Assembly: GCA_019233755.1 (NCBI GenBank)
Contig: JAFAMD010000053.1
Span: 1-64,000, forward strand
DNA length: 64,000 nt
Reading direction: 5' to 3'
Source: Acidobacteriaceae bacterium
GTDB lineage: Bacteria > Acidobacteriota > Terriglobia > Bryobacterales > Bryobacteraceae
Part shown: positions 45,051 through 53,887 of the stretch, piece after piece
Numbering within the stretch: position 1 is the stretch's first letter
Layout of the letters: the number at the start of each line of letters is the position of its first letter
The notes under the pieces: model-generated
Database searches by the model: none
Seen by the model: the letters and a program-made list of their open reading frames with translations, nothing else
What the model was told of the DNA's origin: nothing
Translations under genes and position numbers: made by a program

Positions 45051-46757
45051 GTGCAGCAACTGAAGCTGTTTCCGTCGGAGGTCGAACCGCCGGACGATCC
45101 GCAGGTGGCGCGTGTATTGCTGCATCAGGTGCGCCTGGAGCGCACGCGCCAGTTCGGCTCCTGCTGGCTCGGTCTGCAGTTATGGAAACGGCTCCAGTTG
45201 GACCAATTCTTCGAAGAGGCTGTGGATGATCAGGAGGCCGACGTAGCATGGTCACGCGTGGCAGCGGTGCTGACAATCAACCGGTTGTGCGCGCCGGGCA
45301 GCGAGTTGGCGATCGAAGAACGCTGGTATCCGTCGACGGCGTTGGATGATCTGCTGAGCATCGCAGAGGGCAAGGTCAACGACACGCGGTTGTACCGTTG
45401 CCTGGACCGGATTCTGCCACACAAGACGCAGCTGGAGCGGCATCTCAAGCAACGCTACGGAGAGCTGTTCGGAGCCGAGTTCGACGTGCTGCTTTATGAC
45501 CTGACCAGCACGTACGTGGAGGGTGCGGCTGAGAAGAATCCAATGATGCGCCGCGGTTATTCGCGCGATCATCGACCTTATTGCGAACAGATGGTAATCG
45601 CGCTCATCGTCAACAGCGAGGGTTTCCCGTTCAGCTATGAGACCTTCGACGGCAACCGTGCTGATGTGTCCACCATGGAAACGATCCTGCGCATGGTAGA
45701 GCGCAAGTACGGCCAGGCGCGACGGATCTGGGTATTCGATCGCGGCATTGTGAGTGAGGAGAATCTGCGGGCGATTCGCAAACGCGGCGGCCAGTACCTG
45801 GTAGGCACGCCACGCAGCCAGATGAAGCAGTTTGAAAAACAGCTGTTAAAAGATGATTGGCTGCAGGTGCGTCCCGATGTGGAAGTGAAAAAGGTGGCAA
45901 TACCACCAGGTGAGGAAACCTACATTCTGTGCCGCACGGCAGGCCGCAGGGAAAAAGAGAGGGCCATCCGGAATCGCTTCTCAATTCGTATGGAAGATGC
46001 CTTGCAGCGTCTGGCGAAAGCCATCGAGACGGGCCGTCTGAAAGATCGCAACAAAATGGAGCGGCGGCTGGGGCGCATACAGGCCAGCCATTCTCAGGTG
46101 AGCGATCTCTACGATCTGGCGTTGCGCGACACACGCGATGGCGTTCGCCTGCAGTGGTCGATCAAAGAAGATCGCAAGCTTTGGCACGGACTACGGGAAG
46201 GCGCTTATATGCTGCGCACCAATCTTCAGGCCGGCACAGCCGAAGAGCTCTGGTCGCGGTACAAGCAGTTGACCGAGGCCGAGGCGTCGTTCCGCGCGCT
46301 GAAAAGCGAGCTGTCCATCCGGCCTTTGTTCCATCAACTGGAACCACGCGTAAAGGCGCACGTGATGGTTGCTTTCCGCGGCTACGCCCTGTGGGTCACG
46401 CTGAAACATCTGCTCAAGCGACGGGCCGCCATCGACCCACAACCGTCGGTCAGCGGCGCCACTAATGCGCAGCCCTTATCAGCCATGAAGGCCCTTGCCC
46501 TGCTCTCCACCCTACAGAGCGCCGATATCATCCTGCCGACCACCGACGGTCGCGAGATCCGTCTGCGCCGCATTACCGAACCCACAGCCGAGCAGAAAGC
46601 GCTCCTGCAGCAGCTCGATCTTACCCTCCCTGAACGCTTCGAACTCCATCGCAAATGTAGTGCACTCTCGAAAATTATGTGTTCGATTGCTGCGGTAGAG
46701 CCGCTGGAAATAACAGTTCTTGGTGCGCACGGCGGCCCAAGCAATCTGATTCATTAG
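45051..46757 (+). CDS. IS1634-family transposase, both ends altered
   Basis: A 568-residue IS4/IS1634-type DDE transposase. Visible parts: LLYDLTSTYVEG (first Asp), FDGNRADVSTM, IWVFDRGIVSEENL (second Asp), YKQLTEAEASFRALKSEL (Glu region, YREK-like) and HVMVAFRGYALWVTL. The homologous frame already runs in at about 45003 (RWLKTIEVFNEQGE), but the first 40 or so family residues are replaced by the intron-like sequence. At the 3' end the family stops near LPERFELHRKCS, and the last 30 codons are antisense to the IS110-type gene. Probably inactive. Confidence 0.8.
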   Translation: MQQLKLFPSEVEPPDDPQVARVLLHQVRLERTRQFGSCWLGLQLWKRLQLDQFFEEAVDDQEADVAWSRVAAVLTINRLCAPGSELAIEERWYPSTALDDLLSIAEGKVNDTRLYRCLDRILPHKTQLERHLKQRYGELFGAEFDVLLYDLTSTYVEGAAEKNPMMRRGYSRDHRPYCEQMVIALIVNSEGFPFSYETFDGNRADVSTMETILRMVERKYGQARRIWVFDRGIVSEENLRAIRKRGGQYLVGTPRSQMKQFEKQLLKDDWLQVRPDVEVKKVAIPPGEETYILCRTAGRREKERAIRNRFSIRMEDALQRLAKAIETGRLKDRNKMERRLGRIQASHSQVSDLYDLALRDTRDGVRLQWSIKEDRKLWHGLREGAYMLRTNLQAGTAEELWSRYKQLTEAEASFRALKSELSIRPLFHQLEPRVKAHVMVAFRGYALWVTLKHLLKRRAAIDPQPSVSGATNAQPLSAMKALALLSTLQSADIILPTTDGREIRLRRITEPTAEQKALLQQLDLTLPERFELHRKCSALSKIMCSIAAVEPLEITVLGAHGGPSNLIH

Positions 46758-47705
46758 GCGCCGCATGTAGCGGTTTCCTTTGGCACAACGGTCGCTGTGC
46801 GATTGCCCTGCACTTTCTTGCCTGCCCGGACAGCTGCCTACCCAGGAGGCGAGTTGACCGGCCGATGGGAAAACTGCTGCTTTCGGTCCCACCTCGGCGA
46901 TGATCTGCTGTGCCGAACCAGGTTGCACGCCAGGCACTTCAGACAGATACGTCACCTCGGGCTGATGGTCCCGTAATGCGTATGCGAGGGAACCTTCCAA
47001 TTCGGAGATCTGGCGATCTAACAGGTCGAGTTGATCCAGATGCAGTCCGAGCACCCTGCGATGTAGCGGATGGATCTCGCCGGTGAGCGCCGCTTGCAGT
47101 TCCTCTTTACTCACGCGCAGCCACTTATCACCTAGCCGAGCGAGCTTAACTGGGTCGTTTACTCCATCCGCCAGTGCTCGCAAAATCCGTCGCCCACTTG
47201 ACCCGAATAGATCGCTAATGACACTGGACAGTTTGAGGCGCGTTTCCTCAAGCAGTGCTTCAACGTGGTTTTGTACTTGCCCTCGCTGTCGCACCAATTG
47301 TAGCCGGGAGCGTGCCAGCAGACGCCAACGCCGCTGCTCCGGATCTGGCACGTAACTCAGGGTCAGATCACCGGACAAAAGCCGGCGCACGATTCGAACC
47401 GCGTCGGGAAAGTCCGACTTCCGCTCGCGCGGCGCAGCCGTTGATCGCGATTGTGCTAAATGCAATCGGAATTTACCTTCCAGCGCCAACCAAACCGGTC
47501 GCCAATACTGTGCGGTCGATTCCATGGCCACTTCACAGACGTGCTGTTCGTTCAGCCATGCTGCCAATTCCTCTAAATCACCGGTTGTTGTCCCAAACTT
47601 TCGTCGTTTGAAATCGGAGTCCGGCCAACTTGCGCTTCCCGCTACCACTGCCAGCATCTTTTTGTGGACGTCGATTCCAGCGACAATTCCAGGCGTAGAT
47701 TCCAT
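46512..47705 (-). CDS. IS110-family transposase, C-terminus replaced
   Basis: 397 residues from the ATG at 47705. The N-terminal DEDD domain has GIVAGIDVHKKM (Asp), VAMESTAQYWRPVW (Glu) and KSDFPDAVRIVRRL (Asp pair). The C-terminal Transposase_20 domain has LSEVPGVQPGSAQQIIAEVG, QLASWVGSCPG, then ESAGQSHSDRCAKGN and MNQIAWAAVRTKNCYFQRLY. After that the frame reads through antisense IS1634 sequence, so the normal last 40-50 residues and the element's right end are gone. IS110 elements use bridge-RNA-guided recombination; this copy lacks one end. Confidence 0.82.
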   Translation of the reverse strand: MESTPGIVAGIDVHKKMLAVVAGSASWPDSDFKRRKFGTTTGDLEELAAWLNEQHVCEVAMESTAQYWRPVWLALEGKFRLHLAQSRSTAAPRERKSDFPDAVRIVRRLLSGDLTLSYVPDPEQRRWRLLARSRLQLVRQRGQVQNHVEALLEETRLKLSSVISDLFGSSGRRILRALADGVNDPVKLARLGDKWLRVSKEELQAALTGEIHPLHRRVLGLHLDQLDLLDRQISELEGSLAYALRDHQPEVTYLSEVPGVQPGSAQQIIAEVGPKAAVFPSAGQLASWVGSCPGRQESAGQSHSDRCAKGNRYMRRLMNQIAWAAVRTKNCYFQRLYRSNRTHNFRECTTFAMEFEAFREGKIELLQERFLLGCGFGNAAQTDLATVGGRQDDIGAL

Positions 47706-48140
47706 ACTTGCCTCCTTCGGCAGCGGTGAAGCGCAGAGCGCATGAAGACTCATATGCACTCTCACTTGCTACCGGCTTCGGTGCACACTTATCGGTACAC
47801 GCACGCGCTCCAGGCCAAACAGACTCACGGCCTCAACTGGTCCACTGCACTAACGACCTCTCCGCGCCACCGTCCACCGCGGGCTAACATAAGACATTTT
47901 CATTGCCTTCGGTGGGCAAGCCATGCCCATTCACAACAGACTCAGCAACTGCCTAAACTGATCCTAAACGACTTAGCTGCTTTTCGCGCCTATTCGTGAC
48001 GAACTTCGGTTAGCGGTGCTCAGCACGCCGCCGAAATTGTGGACAAGGGCTACACGATCAGGGAAGCGTATGGCGGTCGGATTGCTCCCGGTGCTGCATT
48101 GCTGCTCGGCAGCCGCTTGGGCAAGTTTGGGGAACCAGCG
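47706..48140. other. IS110 flank and unassigned DNA
   Basis: The first 200 or so bases upstream of the IS110-type start should contain the element end and, in some IS110 groups, the bridge RNA. I see short inverted pieces (for example CGGTGCACAC near 47780) but no convincing structure. From about 48017 a plus frame (AAEIVDKGYTIREA) faintly recalls an IS3 OrfA helix-turn-helix. Confidence 0.25.
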
Positions 48141-48362
48141 TTATTGCTTTGAGCCAACGATGATTAACAAGTCTGGATTTGGGAGTAGTGTTCCGACGCC
48201 AGTTGCTGGGGTGTTTGGCTCTATTTCGGAATCGACTAATGCCGGAATTCCATGCGCGTTCAACTCCGCTGCAATGGCGGACGCGGAGCTACTAACGGCT
48301 GGTTTCGGGTTTTTGCCGACACAGACGAGGACGTGTTTGGCCCATCCGCTGATACCTTGCAT
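48141..48362 (-). CDS. Small protein of unknown function
   Basis: 73 residues with a regular alternation that looks coding: HVLVCVGKNPKPA, then SASAIAAELNAHGIPALVD and a closing PDLLIIVGSK. The pattern of two hydrophobic strands around a helix suggests a small alpha/beta fold. No family is recognised. It lies between IS debris and the tRNA gene. It may be a truncated larger protein. Confidence 0.35.
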   Translation of the reverse strand: MQGISGWAKHVLVCVGKNPKPAVSSSASAIAAELNAHGIPALVDSEIEPNTPATGVGTLLPNPDLLIIVGSKQ

Positions 48363-48427
48363 TGACCATCTACTGGGGTTTTGCTGGGGCTGCTTTGGAG
48401 GGAGAAGGAGCTAAGTCCTTTGTTTTC

Positions 48428-48505
48428 TGGTACGCCCGAGTGGATTCGAACCACCGACCTTTTGCTCCGGAGGCAAACGCTCTATCCAGGCTGAGCTACG
48501 GGCGC
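48428..48505 (-). tRNA. tRNA-Arg (anticodon CCG), CCA encoded
   Basis: The minus strand gives a full cloverleaf. The acceptor is GCGCCCG with CGGGCGT (G1-U72 wobble), followed by ACCA. The D arm is GCTC...GAGC. The anticodon arm is TTTGC-CTCCGGA-GCAAA with CCG at the anticodon, and the T arm is GGTGG-TTCGAAT-CCACT. Length 78 with CCA. It reads CGG codons. Confidence 0.95.
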
Positions 48506-48521
48506 ACTTTTGGTTACAACC

Positions 48522-49133
48522 TTACGACCCTCTCTTCGCTGCGGCTGCACGCGCACTAGCGGAGCGGGGGTGAGTGGACGCGTTTCCGATGGCAAGCAAT
48601 TGCTCGATATGTGCGCGGATCGCATCCTCTTTCATCAGCTTGTCCCAGTTCTCGTCTTCTGTCGCTGGGGTCTGATAGTGAATATTACCCTGGCGATCAA
48701 TTAGCGCTAGTTGCGGCACGACGAACCGTCCGTTCGCGAACCCCATGAAGCTTGTCATTTGATCCGCTGACGTCCAACCCACCGGAAAATTCACCTGAAA
48801 ATCCTTTGCAAAGTTCTCAACCAGCAAATCCGCGTTGGGGTTCACTGCCACATCTAGAACCTGGAAACCGCGCGGGCCATACTCCTGCTGGAGCTTGCTC
48901 ATCACACGCGATGCTGCCTGACAATGGGGGCAGGTCGTGTAGATGAACTCAAGCGCTACCACTTTCCCTCGATACTGGCTCAACAACTTCTGTCCCTGCC
49001 CTGGGATGCTGAAAGCGAGTTCGGGCGCCTTTCGTACGGACTCCTGATCCGCCGCGAACGTAGACGTTCCCAAAACCGCCAGAGCAGCAAACCAGATTAG
49101 CAGTTTCTTCACCTTGAAAAAGCTCCAGTTCAC
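48522..49133 (-). CDS. TlpA/ResA-like thioredoxin-fold protein
   Basis: 203 residues (ATG at 49133; a GTG at 49112 is a possible alternative). An N-terminal signal or anchor (KKLLIWFAALAVLGTSTFA) is followed by a thioredoxin fold with the redox motif FIYTTCPHCQAASRVM and the cis-Pro region FVVPQLALIDRQG. It would act in the periplasm as a thiol-disulfide reductase. The C-terminal tail is Ala/Arg-rich. It follows the metallopeptidase gene with a 3-base gap, so the two are probably cotranscribed. Confidence 0.85.
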   Translation of the reverse strand: MNWSFFKVKKLLIWFAALAVLGTSTFAADQESVRKAPELAFSIPGQGQKLLSQYRGKVVALEFIYTTCPHCQAASRVMSKLQQEYGPRGFQVLDVAVNPNADLLVENFAKDFQVNFPVGWTSADQMTSFMGFANGRFVVPQLALIDRQGNIHYQTPATEDENWDKLMKEDAIRAHIEQLLAIGNASTHPRSASARAAAAKRGS

Positions 49134-49136
49134 AGT

Positions 49137-50471
49137 TTAGCGTAGCGCCGCTCCGTTTGTTCGATCGTGTTGCGAAATTGTGGCCGCGGGGATCTTTTCC
49201 ATCGTGCTCTGCGTGGAATGGCCTCCTTTCAACCGCTCCCATTCTGCCGCATCGGCCAACCCCTCCACGCTCGAAACCGTATTCCCCGACAGTATCGTCA
49301 CGAAATATCCGTTGTCCCCGACGCCGGCGAATACCGAATCAGTTTGTGTCGAGACGTCGCAGTGCGCCCACTTATTATGCAGCACCCTCTTATATGCGGC
49401 AAAATAAACTGCAGCTAACGCGTTCGAATCCCATTCCGAAGCGTAGTTCAACAATGGCTTTTTCTTTCGCCCATTCGTAAAGATTTTGAACTGCCCTCCC
49501 GCTAAGTGCGCTGCAAGGCGTTTCGCTTCGGCTTCCCCCAGATACCGGCGCAGCAGCATCTGGTGATCGAACTCACCAACCGAGCCCTCGGTAACCTCAT
49601 CCGAGTAGGCCTCGCCCAGCTTCACCAATTCCGGTCGGGCTGGCGCCTGATGGGCGAAGTATCTTTCCGGATGCATGATTTGCGACGTGTCGACGGGAGC
49701 GTCCTTGAAAACAGCGCTGAAGGACGATTTACCCATTTTCTTATATACGGCGTCGAAGAACGCCGTACCCTCGGTATAGGGAAACAGAAGCGATTGCTGG
49801 ATGTACAGCGGCGATGCTTTCAAAACCGGAAAGTCCGTCATCGAGTCTTCGCTCGAATCCTCCACAGACTTCAACATGTCCTGGCTCGGGACCGGCGGTT
49901 GCCCTTCCTGTTTCAGGTCGTAGGCGATCATCAGCCACGAGGCTTGCCCTTCTACCACGGCCGTATGGGCAAGATTCTCATCGTCATTCGTCGGGCTCTC
50001 ATCCATGAAGTGCTCCAGGTCGAAATGCTGATCGACGAGCGCATGGGCCAGTTCATGCGCCAGCGTCGTCGTCTCATCTTCGAAAGGTGTGCCCTCGAGC
50101 AGGAACAATTTTTTCGCGTCGTAATCGTAAAACGCCGCCGCTTGCTCGGTCAGCAGATCGACGGTCGATTTCTTCAGGTCGAAATCCTGCGGAACCAGTC
50201 CAAACATCTTGAGCGCGAGCTCGTCAGCATGAATTTCGTCAGGTTTGATGGTTTTCTTGATGCGCTTTGATAGAAAATGCCGCAATTGCGCTTTGGTCAT
50301 CCGGCCATATGCGACCGGGTGCTCCTGCGACAGCCCCGTGATCTCTGAAAGTGTTGCAACAATTCCGTTGATCTGCTTGAAGACAGGATCATCCGCTTTC
50401 TTGGGATGAGCCAGAACGACTGCGAGCGCAGCGAACAGCGCAAGACTGACGGAAGAAATTCGGCGGAACAT
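49137..50471 (-). CDS. Secreted zinc metallopeptidase-like protein
   Basis: 444 residues with a signal peptide (FRRISSVSLALFAALAVVLA). It has the zincin motif TTLAHELAHALVDQHFD (HExxH) near residue 140, and a downstream Glu in TAVVEGQASWLM that could be the third ligand (gluzincin-like). The rest (YTEGTAFFDAVYKKMG, for example) resembles uncharacterised acidobacterial peptidases. It probably works in the periplasm. Substrate unknown. Operon with the TlpA-like gene. Confidence 0.72.
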   Translation of the reverse strand: MFRRISSVSLALFAALAVVLAHPKKADDPVFKQINGIVATLSEITGLSQEHPVAYGRMTKAQLRHFLSKRIKKTIKPDEIHADELALKMFGLVPQDFDLKKSTVDLLTEQAAAFYDYDAKKLFLLEGTPFEDETTTLAHELAHALVDQHFDLEHFMDESPTNDDENLAHTAVVEGQASWLMIAYDLKQEGQPPVPSQDMLKSVEDSSEDSMTDFPVLKASPLYIQQSLLFPYTEGTAFFDAVYKKMGKSSFSAVFKDAPVDTSQIMHPERYFAHQAPARPELVKLGEAYSDEVTEGSVGEFDHQMLLRRYLGEAEAKRLAAHLAGGQFKIFTNGRKKKPLLNYASEWDSNALAAVYFAAYKRVLHNKWAHCDVSTQTDSVFAGVGDNGYFVTILSGNTVSSVEGLADAAEWERLKGGHSTQSTMEKIPAATISQHDRTNGAALR

Positions 50472-50529
50472 TAATGAACAGCGAAGCTTATATTTAGACT
50501 ACTGAATCGGTGGGTCCCCCCAATCCTCT

Positions 50530-51192
50530 TCAATGCGCCGACACCAGAAGCGAATGAACGCCGTTCCATAGAATCTGGACCCCGATGCAAAGCAGAATGA
50601 AGGCAGCCAGCCGTACGATAACATTCATTGCGGTTGGCCCCAGGAATTTCGCAAGGCGCTCGGCAAAGCGGTAGCTGAGGTACACGGTTAATGCAACCAG
50701 GGCTGGACCAATAATTGCCGAGATCAGCCGCACAAAACCTCCGCGATACGGCGCCTGGTTCGCCCCGAGCGCTATGGCGACCGAAATCGAACCCGGCCCG
50801 ACCGTTAGCGGCAAGGTCAACGGATAGAATGCCCTCGTGGAGATGTCTTCCAGACTGACTTTTTTCTGCGCGCTCTCCCGGGCCTGCTCTTCTTCCCGCT
50901 GTAGCAGCGTCCAACCGGTCGACATCACAACGATCCCACCGCCAATCTGGACCACCGGAACGGAGATCCCGAAGAAATCCAGAATGTGGCTGCCGATCAG
51001 GAGAGATCCGGTTAGGAGCCAGTAGCTATTCAGCGCGACCTTCCACGCCAGGGTGGCTCGTGCTTCGCTTGAATAACCAGGCGTCAGGCTAAGAAATATG
51101 GGACTGTTGCCGAGCGGGTTCACAATCGGGAACAGCGCCGTCAGCACGACCAGACAACTCTCTACAATCTCGACGGGAGCGGTCGATGGCAT
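50530..51192 (-). CDS. MarC-family membrane protein
   Basis: 220 residues, six membrane helices. The family signature is at the start (VVLTALFPIVNPLGNSPIFLSL) and again in the middle (YPLTLPLTVGPGSISVAIAL), the internal repeat of MarC/UPF0056 proteins. It lies in the inner membrane; transport function is proposed for the family but not established. It is divergent from the helicase gene at 51276, so the 83 bases between hold both promoters. Confidence 0.87.
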   Translation of the reverse strand: MPSTAPVEIVESCLVVLTALFPIVNPLGNSPIFLSLTPGYSSEARATLAWKVALNSYWLLTGSLLIGSHILDFFGISVPVVQIGGGIVVMSTGWTLLQREEEQARESAQKKVSLEDISTRAFYPLTLPLTVGPGSISVAIALGANQAPYRGGFVRLISAIIGPALVALTVYLSYRFAERLAKFLGPTAMNVIVRLAAFILLCIGVQILWNGVHSLLVSAH

Positions 51193-51275
51193 GAAAAACC
51201 AGCATAAGCCTGACGGTGGCCAATATGCTCCGGATGATACGCTGGAAGTAATCCTTCCGCTTTTTTCCCGTATCC

Positions 51276-53702
51276 ATGGATTTTCTTGCAGGTCTGAATC
51301 CGCAACAACGCGAAGCCGTTGCCCACGTTGAGGGTCCGCTCCTGCTCCTCGCCGGAGCCGGAAGCGGCAAAACCCGCGTCATTACGCATCGTATTGCGCA
51401 CCTGATCGAGGCTCACCACATCCCCGGACCCGCGGTTCTCGCTGTCACTTTCACCAACAAGGCGGCAGATGAGATGCGACAGCGCGTCAACGCTCTTTTG
51501 AGCAGCAATGCGCCTGCAAGCACGCCGGTGGTCGCAACCTTTCATTCTTTCTGCGTCCGTCTCCTCCGCCGCGACGGCGATGCGCTTTCCGAAGTCCGCA
51601 GCGGCTTCACTCGCCGGTTCACGATTTACGACGACGATAACCAGCTCGCGCTGATGAAGTCGATCTACAAGCAACTCGGTCTCGATGAGAAATTCATGCA
51701 GTATCGCGCCACCCTCTCGCGCATCAGCCATGCAAAGAGCCACAACGAGACGCCGCAGGATTGGTACAAGGCCGCTACAGATCCGAAACTGACCCGCCTG
51801 GCAAAGATCTACGAGCTCTACGAAGAACGGCTCCGGCAGGCGAACGCACTCGACTTCGACGATCTGCTGCTCGAGTCGGTTCATCTCCTCCGGCACGACG
51901 ATGCGCTCCGGCAGCTCTACAACCGCCGCTTCGAGTTCGTGATGATCGATGAATATCAGGACACGAACCGCAGCCAGTACGAACTCATGCGCTTGCTTAC
52001 CGAAGCGCGTAGTAACGTTTGCGTGGTCGGCGACGAAGACCAGTCGATCTACGGCTGGCGCGGCGCTGATATCCGTAACATTCTCGATTTCGAGCGTGAC
52101 TACCCCAGTGCAGTGGTCATCCGCCTCGAGCAGAACTATCGCTCCACCAAGAACATTCTGGAAGCCGCCAGTGCCGTCGTGGCGCATAACAAGGAGCGCA
52201 AGGGCAAGTGGCTCTGGACCGACTCGAGCGAAGGAGCCAGAATCGGCTTCTATGAAGGACCCGACGGGGAGAACGAAGCGCTTTTCATCGCGGACACGAT
52301 AGAAAAGCTCCTCGCGAAAAATCCGGCCGAGCGCGTGGCGGTTCTTTACCGGACGAACTTCCAGTCCCGGCAAATCGAAGAAGCGCTCCGCCGCTACGGC
52401 CGGAAATATCTCGTCGTGGGCGGCTTCAGTTTCTATCAGCGCGCCGAAGTGAAAGATCTGCTCGCGTATTTGAAGGTTCTCTCGAGCCCGCAGGATTCCA
52501 TCAATCTGCTCCGCATCATCAATACGCCCGCCCGCGGCATCGGCAAAGGCACCATCGAGCAGATGGAGCAATACGCTCTCGAGCACGGCATGAGTCTCTG
52601 GAATGCGCTCCCGAAAATGATCGAGGAGAAGTTGTTCCCGACGCGTGCGGAATCGGCAATCAAGGCGTTCATCGCCCTCATGACCGATCTCAGTGAAGCG
52701 ATCCAGACCAAGCCGGTTCACGAAGCTCTCCGCGAGGTTCTCCAGAAGACCGGCTACGAGCACATGCTGAAGAGCGATGTCTCGCCGGACTCGGAATCGC
52801 GGCTGAGCAACCTGGAAGAGTTGATCAATGCTGCCGCCGAGGCGGCAGAGCGAGGCGAAACGGTGGCCGAGTTCCTTGACCACGCTGCACTGGTCGCTGA
52901 TTCCGATGCCCTTGACGAGCAGGCGGCCGTGTCATTGCTGACCATCCACAACGCCAAGGGACTCGAGTTTCCGAACGTTTTCCTCGCGGGCATGGAGGAA
53001 GGTTTGTTTCCGCACAGCCGCTCCCTTACCGCCGAAGCGGCTATGGAGGAAGAGCGCCGGCTCTGCTATGTCGGAATGACACGCGCGGAAAAGCGCCTGT
53101 ACCTCACCTGGGCGCGATACCGCCGCCGCTTCGGAAGCGGACAGCCCGAGGTCTGTCTTCCCTCGCGGTTCCTCAACGAGGTCCCCGTCGGCCTGCGCGA
53201 GAAGTTGTCGCCCTATAGCGAGCAGCACGCCGACGAGGTCGATCTCTTTTCTGAGCAGCACGATGTCCGCGAATCGGTAAAGCGTAACCTCTACACCGGC
53301 CGGACATACAATTCGGTGGAAAACATCACGCAATTCTTTGCCGAGCGCGGCATGACACCACCCTCCGGTTTCACCCGCCGGCCAGAGTCCGCGAAGAACA
53401 CTGCGCCGGCGCCTCAAACCGGCCCGCGGCCGGCATCTGCCGGCGCCGGTCCCGTGCCGATGCAAAGGCCGCCTGCCGCTCCCCCGCCCTCCCCGCGTGC
53501 GCTGCCGCAGACCCGTTCTTCCGCCCCGCGGCGGCAGGCTGGTTTTGGTGCAGGAGCCGTCATTCAGCACCCGAAATACGGGCGCGGGACCATTTTGCGG
53601 CGCGAAGGCGAAGGCGAGGATGCGAAACTAACTATTAGTTTCCCGGGATACGGGTTGAAAAAGATTGTTGAAAAATACGCAGGAATTAAAGTCGACGAAT
53701 GA
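51276..53702 (+). CDS. uvrD: UvrD/PcrA-type DNA helicase
   Basis: An 808-residue SF1A helicase. Q motif LNPQQREAV, Walker A LLAGAGSGKTRVI, motif Ia VTFTNKAADEMR, motif II VMIDEYQDTNRSQ, motif III GDEDQSIYGWRGAD, motif IV RLEQNYRST, motif V LTIHNAKGLEF and motif VI RLCYVGMTRA. After about residue 690 a Pro/Ala-rich linker leads to a C-terminal Tudor-like domain (AVIQHPKYGRGTILRREG) as in PcrA, which contacts RNA polymerase. 3'-5' helicase in repair and transcription-coupled processes. Its stop overlaps the start of a small basic protein. Confidence 0.93.
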   Translation: MDFLAGLNPQQREAVAHVEGPLLLLAGAGSGKTRVITHRIAHLIEAHHIPGPAVLAVTFTNKAADEMRQRVNALLSSNAPASTPVVATFHSFCVRLLRRDGDALSEVRSGFTRRFTIYDDDNQLALMKSIYKQLGLDEKFMQYRATLSRISHAKSHNETPQDWYKAATDPKLTRLAKIYELYEERLRQANALDFDDLLLESVHLLRHDDALRQLYNRRFEFVMIDEYQDTNRSQYELMRLLTEARSNVCVVGDEDQSIYGWRGADIRNILDFERDYPSAVVIRLEQNYRSTKNILEAASAVVAHNKERKGKWLWTDSSEGARIGFYEGPDGENEALFIADTIEKLLAKNPAERVAVLYRTNFQSRQIEEALRRYGRKYLVVGGFSFYQRAEVKDLLAYLKVLSSPQDSINLLRIINTPARGIGKGTIEQMEQYALEHGMSLWNALPKMIEEKLFPTRAESAIKAFIALMTDLSEAIQTKPVHEALREVLQKTGYEHMLKSDVSPDSESRLSNLEELINAAAEAAERGETVAEFLDHAALVADSDALDEQAAVSLLTIHNAKGLEFPNVFLAGMEEGLFPHSRSLTAEAAMEEERRLCYVGMTRAEKRLYLTWARYRRRFGSGQPEVCLPSRFLNEVPVGLREKLSPYSEQHADEVDLFSEQHDVRESVKRNLYTGRTYNSVENITQFFAERGMTPPSGFTRRPESAKNTAPAPQTGPRPASAGAGPVPMQRPPAAPPPSPRALPQTRSSAPRRQAGFGAGAVIQHPKYGRGTILRREGEGEDAKLTISFPGYGLKKIVEKYAGIKVDE

Positions 53703-53857
53703 ACACCAAACACGTTGAAGATCGAGACGAACGCAAGAGCCTGAAACGCGCGGCCCGCAAGAAAGCTGCTCCAAAAGCAAAACGCCCCTCCGGCGTCGCG
53801 CGCGGCTCAAACAAGCGCAAAGTGAAGAAGTTGGCTAAGGGCCAGCGGAAGCGCTAA
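53699..53857 (+). CDS. Tiny Lys/Arg-rich protein coupled to the helicase
   Basis: 52 residues starting at the ATG that overlaps the helicase stop (ATGA). About 40 percent of residues are Lys or Arg (for example KRAARKKAAPKAKRPSG, and KRKVKKLAKGQRKR at the end), with no hydrophobic core. It resembles small nucleic-acid-binding tails of histone H1-like type. The overlap is the argument that it is translated. Function unknown. Confidence 0.55.
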   Translation: MNTKHVEDRDERKSLKRAARKKAAPKAKRPSGVARGSNKRKVKKLAKGQRKR

Positions 53858-53887
53858 ACGGAATTGGTGATCGCGAGATGGGCTGGC

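Noticed and set aside
48017-48080. IS3 OrfA remnant
   Set aside because: About 15 residues recall the OrfA helix but there is no supporting sequence on either side.
48428-48505. tRNA-Arg as the integration site of the EPS island
   Set aside because: I looked for a repeat of the tRNA 3' end toward the left of the window and found none, and no integrase gene is present.
51162-52883. A 573-codon minus-strand frame
   Set aside because: Antisense to the helicase, which has all SF1 motifs on the plus strand; high GC keeps the opposite frame open.
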